The notes below the pieces were generated by a model. The model searched no databases. It was not told where the DNA came from and worked only from the letters and a program-made list of their open reading frames with translations. Shown piece by piece: positions 56,644-64,000 of a DNA stretch of 64,000 bases. Origin of the DNA: Lolium rigidum (Eukaryota > Streptophyta > Magnoliopsida > Poales > Poaceae); NCBI RefSeq assembly GCF_022539505.1, contig NC_061508.1:347337484-347401483 (forward strand), read 5' to 3'. A program made the translations under genes and the position numbers. Numbering within the stretch: position 1 is the first letter of the stretch; each line of letters begins with the position of its first letter.

Positions 56644-57811
56644 TGTTGACGTCGAAACCCCCCGGCGGGCAGAGACGGTCAACACGGTAGAGCCGGGAAC
56701 AACTAGGGCTGCGGCTGGCCCCGGTCCCTCGGAGCGACGGCCCGCAAAGCCTCCCGGTCGCACGCGCCGATGTTTATCACAAGGGCGTGCCACCTGACCT
56801 ATACCTGGTCGGGAAGGTGTGGATGATGCCTTGCTTAGTTTCTCGCGGGGCACACACGTAAACGTTAAATACGAGCCTCGATCGGCTCTCGGGTTATCTC
56901 GTGAATCGGCTCAAAGAGCCGATCCACCCATGATTCAGACGAGGTGTCCGAATATATGGTGGTCCTGCTTGATCAAGGTAAAGCTAATGAGATCTACGAC
57001 GATGTAGGGTTTTCACCGCATAACCGGATCGTCCTACTCCAGGTTGGGCCTCGCGGCCACGCACGGTGATCGTAAGCCGATCCTAAACAAGGCCTAAAAA
57101 CCAACACGAGGTTGATCCCCGGAACATCCTGCTTAGGCCAACGAACGACACCCTACGTGCCGCTGGATCCTCCCCCCCTTTGTAAGGCCTAACTATTGCA
57201 GATATTAAACTAATCCTTGTGGAACAAGGAGCAATCGTAACGGATCAGATCTACTAAACTATGATCAAGCGGGGTGCCGCTCCTACACCTAAGATAGGTG
57301 TAAGGGCGGCTAGACATGCAAGGGTTGCACTACGAAAGCATGTAATATGAAGAACAATGCTAACCCTAACATGTCTAAGATAACTACGTTGCTCGCCATC
57401 AAAAAGGCTTCGATACGAGCAACGCATGAACAACGTAGGCAGGCTTGTCGTTGCCTAGATCGCAAGATGCGATCTAGGCAGCATGACGCTTACCGGTAGA
57501 AACCCTCGAGACGAAGGGGTTGGCGATGCGCCGAGATTTGTTTGTGGTTGAACGTTGGTTGTTGTTTTTTCCATAAACCCTAGATACATATTTATAGTCC
57601 AGCGGACTTTCTAATGTGGGCGTGCACCAAACCGTGCACGAGTAAGATTCTAACTTCTAAACTAAGATGCGATCTAATATGTTACAGATACATGGGCAAT
57701 TAAGCCCAACTTGGCATAAAAGGCCGATTCACGTATTCCTTCTATATATATTTCTTCAAATCTATCTTGATCGCGGCCCACCTCTGACTCGGTCAAATTC
57801 TGGTGATAACA
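56644..57811. repeat. LTR (5' LTR in element orientation)
   Basis: 1,168 bp, TG...CA. Partner of 50890-52044. The inner flank (minus: CATTCGCGCACGCCCGGTGG) should contain the primer-binding site, but I cannot name the tRNA. Confidence 0.92.
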
Positions 57812-57816
57812 AGCGG

Positions 57817-58696
57817 GACCTTTTGAAAATAATTTATTGGATAAAAATTTGTTAAATTTTTTATATAAATAAAATAGCATAGACTAATAGGTTGTAGAAA
57901 TACGGTACTACTTTGTGTACTAAGGACAAAATTGTAGTTTAGGAGGTTATATAAAAATAGACTTGGCAAATATCGATAGTATATTGATTTGGATCAATAT
58001 ATTTGATTTGTACCTATTTGGTACAATGCAGCAGATGTGCTAAAATAAGTTGGAAGCAATATCAAGACATGTACACGTGTACAAAAAGATGCCCTGGTGA
58101 ACTATTATTACTTGTATGCAACATGTCTTCTTGTTTCATCGCAGCACCTTCTTTGTTGTTGATAAATAGTTGTAGCTTGTCTTAGATGGAAAAATAATCA
58201 ACACATGAACTAACACTTCGGCTGCTGATGGCAGCAACAAAGTGACTAATTAGAAGCAAATCATAGCTGAAAACATGTGAAATAGAAGATAGACGAAATA
58301 ATGGCATTTATTTTTATACCATATGAGCAGGTCAGCTCATAACTATGTATAATCTTTTTTGGCAACAGATTACTATCACTTGCAGAAATCTTCTCCGTAG
58401 CACCTCGCATCACCTTACAACAACAAAATTCCATATGTAGTTCAATATCCCATGAGAAAATCTGAACACATTCCAAGCAGGAAATCCACTTATGCTCCGG
58501 ATCTTGGAACCACATACTGCAGGATTAGCTCACCGAGGATTGAGGTTTGGCGAGAATACACACTGCACTACAGGTAACAAAAGTATATGGAGTAAACTTA
58601 TAATTCAAGGAATATTTTATTTTCAGCCCATTAGAATCACAAATATTTTTCACCCATTAAAAAATTATGTGTTTCATTGATGCATAGTAAGAATTC
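57817..58696. other. AT-rich spacer right of the retrotransposon
   Basis: Probably the body of the Helitron-like element whose 3' end is at 50862. No helicase/Rep coding sequence or gene is seen. Confidence 0.35.
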
Positions 58697-59190
58697 TTAG
58701 AACCCACTGCATCCACATTCTTTCAAGGATACATAATAACAATTCTGAAGATACGGAGGTTGCCCGTTCACAACACGATATTCATTGCCTAGCTTATATT
58801 CTGCAGGAAGACATATCTCACATTGGAGTTTCATCAAGCACCTACCAGACACAATTTAGTGAAGATAAATGGAAGATCAACAGGGGAGGCGGATGGGCAT
58901 AAGGCATAAGAGCTGGAGTACTGGAAATATAGAACCAGAAAATACCTGGAATCAGTTTCACAGTGGAACCAAACGATCGCTGAAACAGGCATCCGGCTGA
59001 AATCGAAAATGACATGGTATTATTCAAGTATAAAAGGAAAACAAATGAGAAAGGAGGAAAAAATAAAAGCATGGCCAGGTTAATTAGGAAAATTTAATCA
59101 GAGAATAAAACAGAAGATTATTTACCTGTTGACGGCGAAGTTCTCTGGCGAGAGAGCGCATACACAACATGGAGGCACCGAGGCATCCAG
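58697..59190 (-). CDS. Possible 3' part of a small Cys-rich gene, three exons, no start found
   Basis: On minus, exon-like segments 59190-59126, 58996-58946 and 58841-58697 join with GT-AG in consistent phase into one open reading: PCCVCALSPENFAVNSRMPV, then SAIVWFHCETDSRCLMKLQC, then EICLPAEYKLGNEYRVVNGQ and an end CYYVSLKECGCSGF-stop. Nine cysteines occur in about 80 residues. No ATG lies in frame in the first segment, which is preceded by a stop at about 59216, so an earlier exon would be needed, or the gene is a remnant. I do not recognise a family. Chance agreement of three short segments cannot be ruled out. Confidence 0.25.
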
Positions 59191-60348
59191 CAATTAACTC
59201 GTGTTCGGGAGATTGTTTCCAATCCCTCTTCCTAACGAAATGGCTCCGAAGGGGGGCTTCAAATTCCTCGCCTGATTTTCCGAGGATGGAAGTTCACGAA
59301 TTCTCAAGCGCAAGTGCGCGCAGATCCAGTTGTGGCGATCTAGAGGAAGTGACGATGGAACTTCATGAATTCTCGAGCGCGGATGCATAGATCCAGTTGT
59401 GATGATGGAAGTGGAGAAGCTCCATTGCTTAAAAAAGGAGAGAGCTTGGTGGTAAGTGACGATGACATGGACGAATGAGGACGCATGGGAGCAAGTTTGG
59501 TGACGTGGAAGCTTGCATGTGCAGGAAAATGAGATCACCTATTAAGAACAGAAAGATTTGAAGTAGAACCTCGGGAAGAGTTATGGAACGAAGAGATCTA
59601 CCACTTACAAACACGGTCATATTATAAGGGTACATCAATGCACGAATTAAAATTACTGACAACAAGCCTGTTGCCGCATATGTTCAAATCCGCTCTGGTA
59701 CCTAACGGCGATGGACAGAGCCGCGGCTCGCATTCCTCTGAACTTCTTCCTGCACGTGTTGCTACGTTCTCATTGCGTGATGATCAACTGCATAGAATTT
59801 GAAGAACTTGCGACGATCACGCTTCTCATGTTTCTGTCTTTGGAATTGATTGATGTTCTTCTACTCTAGCTTCCCATTTTGCTGGTTCCATCAGATTTCC
59901 ATTTCGAGGTGAACTGCGGATAATTCAAGTGCTGGTCAGTCGCTGATTGGTAGGTACAGAAGAATCAGAGATAGACTCTTAGGATTTGGCCCTAAAATTG
60001 ATCTGGTGTTTGTAACAAAACGGAATGATTCAGAATTTACAGTTCAAAGCAATGTGCTGATGAACTGCAAAGAATTACAAGGACTTGCAGGTTACATTGC
60101 TATCTTATGAGCTACTATACACTTGAAGCCCGTCCCAATTTGGGAGTGAGGATTTGTAACCCAATTGCTGCACACCCACACTGCATTTAGTGTTGTTACA
60201 GAGTCTCACCAGCATCACCACAAACTGCTGATACACATGCGTCGAGTACTCGAGTCCAAAGAATCATCTACACTAGGTGCACGAATAAACGAATCAATGT
60301 CACACCCTACGCCTACCACGTACACATGATTACATTCCGCTCTCCGCG
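59191..60348. other. Spacer and 3' flank of the HHP gene
   Basis: An inner duplication reads GAAGT.CACGAATTCTC-AGCGC at 59288 and GAACTTCATGAATTCTCGAG at 59359. From about 60089 the sequence is the 3' UTR/flank of the minus-strand HHP gene, copied at 48220. Confidence 0.45.
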
Positions 60349-62688
60349 TCACAACAACGCCGACGCCGCGCCGGCGCCGGCGGCCAAGGCCTCGCGCCAG
60401 CCGATGAGGATGGCGGTGGCAACGTAGTGCAAGAGCGCGCCGACGAGCACGAGCACGTGGAAGATCTGGTGGCTGTGGCCAACGCAGTCGAACATGCCCG
60501 GGCGCCACCTCTCGGGCACCCTGGCGACGTAGAACCCTGCCCCCGTCGCGTACACGAGCCCCATGGCGAGCTCGAGCGAGAGCGCGAAGTAGCACTCAGG
60601 GTGGCCCCAGTTGAGCCAGAGAGCGTGCATCGCCGGCACGACGCCCGAGAGGCCCATGGACACGAAGAGCCCCGCGCGGATGTGCCGGAGCCTTGGCGAG
60701 GACCGGGCGGGCGCCAGCAGCGCGGCGACGACGAGCGCGCCGAGGAGGGTGATGGCGGAAAGGTAGACGAGCTGCGCGACGGGGCTGCCGAGGAAGGTGT
60801 AGTAGACGGGCGGGAAGAAGGAGGAGACGATCATAACGGCGATGCCGGCGTAGTCGAGCTGCCAGAAGAGCCGGCTGAAGCGCCGCGAGTGGGACGCCAG
60901 CAGGTGCGCCGCCGCGCTCACGGAGAGGCAAGTCATGGCGCCGTACACGAACACCGTCCGTGGCCACCTCGCCACCGCGTGCCCGGCGACGGAGGCCAGC
61001 GCGCTCTGGCTCGTCAGGATCTGCTCAAACCAAAGAGAAATCACCGGTCACTACCATTTCAGCATAAGCACCGTCAAATAGTGAAAATTTAGAGATGTGA
61101 GTAGGACTATGGTAAATAAATGGATGTGACTATTCACAGTCGATCGAAAACTAACTCAGATAATGTTATCAAATCTCAGTTGCAACTCATGATTCGCATT
61201 AATCACGATACAAATTAATTGTTGTAGAACTTGACTGAAGGACTAGCAAATCTCTAAATATATAAAAGTTGTCTGGCAATGTTCATTAAATCTCGAAATT
61301 GTTTCTAGTAGGGGATAGACAAGAAACTGTGCCGGTAGGTGACCACTCTGAAGACTTGAGTGTACTAATTAGGTGTGGGTCGACATGTTTAATTTTCAAA
61401 AGATGGTCCTGAGAATGAATAACTGAATCGCAAAATTTCCTGCCTGTTAGTAGTTGGATTCGTGAGACAAAGACGCTATCCTAATTAATCCAGGACCAGA
61501 AAATGCAGTCTGGTAGCCACAAGCTCTTCCCGACCGATAGCTGCCGTCCAGCTCAGTGTCGAATACAACAGAGCATGCCCAACTGTATGTCAGGTACGCA
61601 GCTAACGGTGATACTATATGATATAGGCCATTTACTAATTGACACTAGGATTTTATAGTGACAGGGACGAGCTGCAACTGCAAGCAGGTAGGCTTGAAAA
61701 TTTCTCCTCAGGTTCAGTCGCAAAAAACAATTGCTGGCAGGTAAGCTTGAAGAATTCTCCTCGGCTTTTACTAGTACTTGATAAAAAAACACAATTGTTG
61801 GCTGGCAGGTAGGCCTGAAGAATCCTCGTCGGTTTCAGTTTGTGAAAACAATAGTTGGCAGGTAGTAGTAGGCTTGAAGAATTCTCCTTGGTTTCAGTTG
61901 GTAAAAAACAATTGGTGCCAGGTAGGCCTGAAGAATTCTTCTTCTGGAATTTAGTTGGCTACAGGTAGTTTTGCAGCTGGAACCTAGTAGTAATACTAGT
62001 CTACTCTTGTAATCTTTTGGTTGAGTAAAATAAAAAAGATTTCTGAACGTGCAACGATCCTAACTAGTAGAGGACTAGTAAAAGAATAGTCAGACGAGGA
62101 GTTTCCTCTTTCTTACCGAGGTGGTGTTGTTGGCCGCCCACGACGACGCGTTGGCTGAGGTCATCACCATCGTCATGAAGGCCGGTGCCGGAGCGCCGGC
62201 CGCCCACTCCATCTCGTTGGCGACGGCGAGGCCGAGGAACAGGAAGAAGCCTCCGAGGTGGCTGCAAGAAACAACATTAACAAACCGAGTTAGATTAAAC
62301 ATCCACAAAGAAGTGCTTTGGACAGCAGTAGGATTCAGACGATGAAATCAATCGGATGAGGAGGCCGGCCGGCGACGTACGTCCAGACGTTGAGCGTCTC
62401 GTTGTGCCAGGCGAAGACGCTGCGGAGGGCGTCGCGGACGGACCACTCGCAGCGGTAGTGCCCCCGGATGAACTCGTTGTCGCGGAGGTAGTCCGGCAGC
62501 TCCTCGAAGCGCGACAGCCGCGGCAGCTTCCCCCACCCCTGCAGATTCTCCTTCTCCCCCAACTCCTTCTCCAGCGCCGGCCTCGACAGCATTACGATGT
62601 CGTCGTCGTCGGCGGCCAGGTCGGCGGCGTGCCCGCAGCACCCTCCGCCGCGGTGGCGCCTCGTCGTCGTCATGGTCGTCGTCGCCAT
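60349..62688 (-). CDS. HHP: HHP-type heptahelical membrane protein (PAQR / adiponectin-receptor-like)
   Basis: Three exons on minus, 62688-62381, 62261-62117 and 61020-60349, join with GT-AG in phase to 374 aa. Residues 1-70 are a cytosolic start ([15 protein letters not shown], then [20 protein letters not shown]). PAQR motifs follow: [20 protein letters not shown], a lumenal loop with [50 protein letters not shown] and [20 protein letters not shown], the last giving the His pair of the putative metal site. Seven hydrophobic helices can be counted. Plant HHPs are linked to stress and hormone responses. They resemble HHP4/HHP5 and HHP1 groups, but the exact orthologue is not settled. A partial copy lies at 48220-48629. 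Confidence 0.92.
61675..61975. repeat. Degenerate tandem repeat in HHP intron 2
   Basis: About five units of 55-65 bp contain GGCAGGTAGGCTTGAAGAAT, CTCCTCGGTTTCAG and AAAAAACAATTG.TGG. Units diverge from one another by substitutions and small gaps. Confidence 0.85.
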
Positions 62689-64000
62689 GTGCTCGTGGCC
62701 GGCGCGGTGGACGGAGATGGTGCGGGGTCGGGACTCTGGGACGACTAGAGGAGAGGGGCGACACGCATGGCACGGCGTTGGTCAGAGGCCATATGGCGCG
62801 CATATATAGATGGGGCGGCTCGTGTGTGTTTGTGTTTGTGTTTGTGTGGGTGCCCCGCCGTGTGCAGCCGTGAGTCCAACACTCCTGCTCCGAGTCGAAG
62901 AACGGTAGCCGCCTCGATCACGGGCCCACCCGGACCAAGGAAGACCACGAATCCTAATCAAGATACAGTATGAGATTACCAGAACGTTTGTATCCAAACC
63001 GGGTTGAATCCTTTTCATGTTGTTTCTCTTGAAAAAGAGGGTTTTGCATAGAATGACCTACTAGCTCGTTTTTTTTATGTACCTGAGTTGCAAGTTGAGT
63101 TGTAACCGAGATTTTTCTAAATCAAATGTTTGGGGTTGTCGCCGCTTCAAGGCACATTTGGAGGACGATCCCCCAAACATATATTTGGGAAACTTGAATG
63201 TGAACGGTAATTGTTTCAAATTTGATTATGTTTACAAAGTTTGAATTAAATTTATCAACCTAAGCTACGGTGGCCACGATAGTAGTACCAGTAGTCGTTG
63301 TCCGTGCCTCGTTTCACCCGTGGTCATCGACCTTGGTGGACTTGTCGTTCGTGGCACCGCTAGGGCCGGCCTCATAGTTGTGGCACATCGAAGTCGCGGA
63401 TCGACGCCGCAATCACGTCATTGATGCTTCCTTCGATGTTGCATGGTTGTTCACCGAGTCCAGCCACGCCTTGTTGTAGCTAGGCGAGTCGGCGGGATCG
63501 CCCGCGCTCGCGAGGAGTTGGTGCTGGCGAAGGTAAGCGGCCATCGTTGTCCTTTCTTTTTAAGCAAGTTCAAATCCAGCAAAAAACGCGTTGCTATTTT
63601 TGTCGACCTCCTCGTTCACCTTAGGCTTCAGGCAGCATAGGCCACTTCCTCCATGCTCCTGTTTACAAGTCCCGCGGATCCACACCACGTCTTGGTTTGT
63701 GCCACGCCAGCGATGTCGCGGACTCCTCCTTGACCTCGCGTTTGGGCACGGGGTAGGTGGAGACGTGGTGTGCGCCATATCTAACGAAGAAGAGCAAGAC
63801 AATGTGTTAGGCCTCGACGGACCAAAAGATTCTTTGGCACGCGTGGCTTGGCACGGCCCAAATTTCTTTGGCGGACTCAACTTGGGATGCTCTAACTATG
63901 AAAAAAGCTCTAGACCGGAAGATTTGCCTCCTCATTCAGCCCATAGTGAGTTACAACTGAGATTGAACAACATCATCTGACTGGAGATTAAATTATACTA
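62689..64000. other. HHP upstream region and gene-free end of the window
   Basis: 62689-62800 is the GC-rich leader/promoter side of HHP. 62818-62850 is a GTTTGT microsatellite. From 63000 to the end overlapping ORFs exist on both strands, without protein-like features. GAGTTGTAACCGAGAT at 63100 and GAGTTACAACTGAGAT at 63948 are similar words about 850 bp apart, possibly ends of an old element. Confidence 0.4.

Larger units (their letters stand above)
50890..57811 (-). mobile_element. Non-autonomous Gypsy-type LTR retrotransposon (6,922 bp)
   Basis: Direct LTRs at 50890-52044 and 56644-57811 begin TGTTGACGTC and end GGTGATAACA on the plus strand. A 5-bp target duplication AGCGG lies at 50885-50889 and 57812-57816. 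In element orientation (minus) LTRs read TGTTATCACC...GTCAACA. A polypurine tract AGGGGGGCATG abuts the 3' LTR (52045-52058). The internal 4.6 kb holds a gag-like region on minus and an antisense ORF on plus. No protease, reverse transcriptase, integrase or RNase H motif is visible, so it must depend on other copies. LTRs differ by scattered substitutions and a 16-base gap, showing a fairly recent insertion. Confidence 0.92.

Noticed and set aside
60427..61092. 221-codon plus frame opposite HHP exon 3
   Set aside because: Antisense shadow; His/Glu/Arg-rich, no domain, and the minus strand has a clear PAQR protein.
63443..63980. ORFs of 65-129 codons at the window end
   Set aside because: Mixed strand, no start context, no recognised motif. 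They may belong to something continuing past the window, but I cannot support a gene.
1..64000. CRISPR array, bacterial operon or prophage
   Set aside because: The spliced genes and transposon types show a plant nuclear genome. The tandem repeats have no spacer structure.

Overview
This is nuclear DNA of a flowering plant, very probably a pooid grass and most likely Triticeae. The evidence is spliced genes with GT-AG introns, GC-rich monocot-type exons set in AT-rich introns, Stowaway-type MITEs (CTCCCTCCGT ends), and dense nesting of CACTA, Mutator, Helitron-like and Gypsy elements. Nothing bacterial is present. I assign the species group from sequence style only.

Layout. 1-16383 is a transposon-rich block. 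A decayed CACTA TNP2-type transposase gene lies at 1-3052 and one CACTA terminus at 4789. A second CACTA-type unit has a TnpA-like (Ptta/En-Spm) gene at 12447-15560 and a terminus at 16383. Between and within them are decayed host-type genes: two B3-domain genes, a 3'-5' exonuclease and an XS-type zinc-finger gene. A 174-bp tandem array and a Helitron-like 3' end are also present.

16384-30518 holds a complete 19-exon gene for a phage-type organelle RNA polymerase (RpoT). Its 5' region is tandemly duplicated. The upstream copy keeps a dead exon 1 and was split by a 1.07-kb element with AGAGCATCTCTAGCAG ends.

31716-38801 carries two intact intronless vWA/DUF2828-type genes and a third, truncated, chimeric copy inside a unit with mobile-element features.

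40096-47791 is a complete Mutator-like element with 81-bp TIRs and a perfect 9-bp target duplication (TTTGGTTAA). It carries a frameshifted transposase, a 130-aa ORF of unknown family and an antisense GRF-zinc-finger gene.

48220-62688 contains a truncated copy of the 3' end of an HHP (adiponectin-receptor-like) gene, an unrecognised small three-exon gene (128 aa), a non-autonomous Gypsy-type retrotransposon (50890-57811, 5-bp target duplication AGCGG) that landed in the hairpin of a Helitron-like 3' end, and the intact HHP gene (three exons, 374 aa). The last 1.3 kb has no gene I can support.

How the genes relate: the host genes (RpoT, vWA/DUF2828, HHP, the small unknown gene) are functionally unrelated neighbours. 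What links them is structural. Each of RpoT, vWA/DUF2828 and HHP has a nearby partial duplicate, and mobile elements sit at or near the duplication borders.
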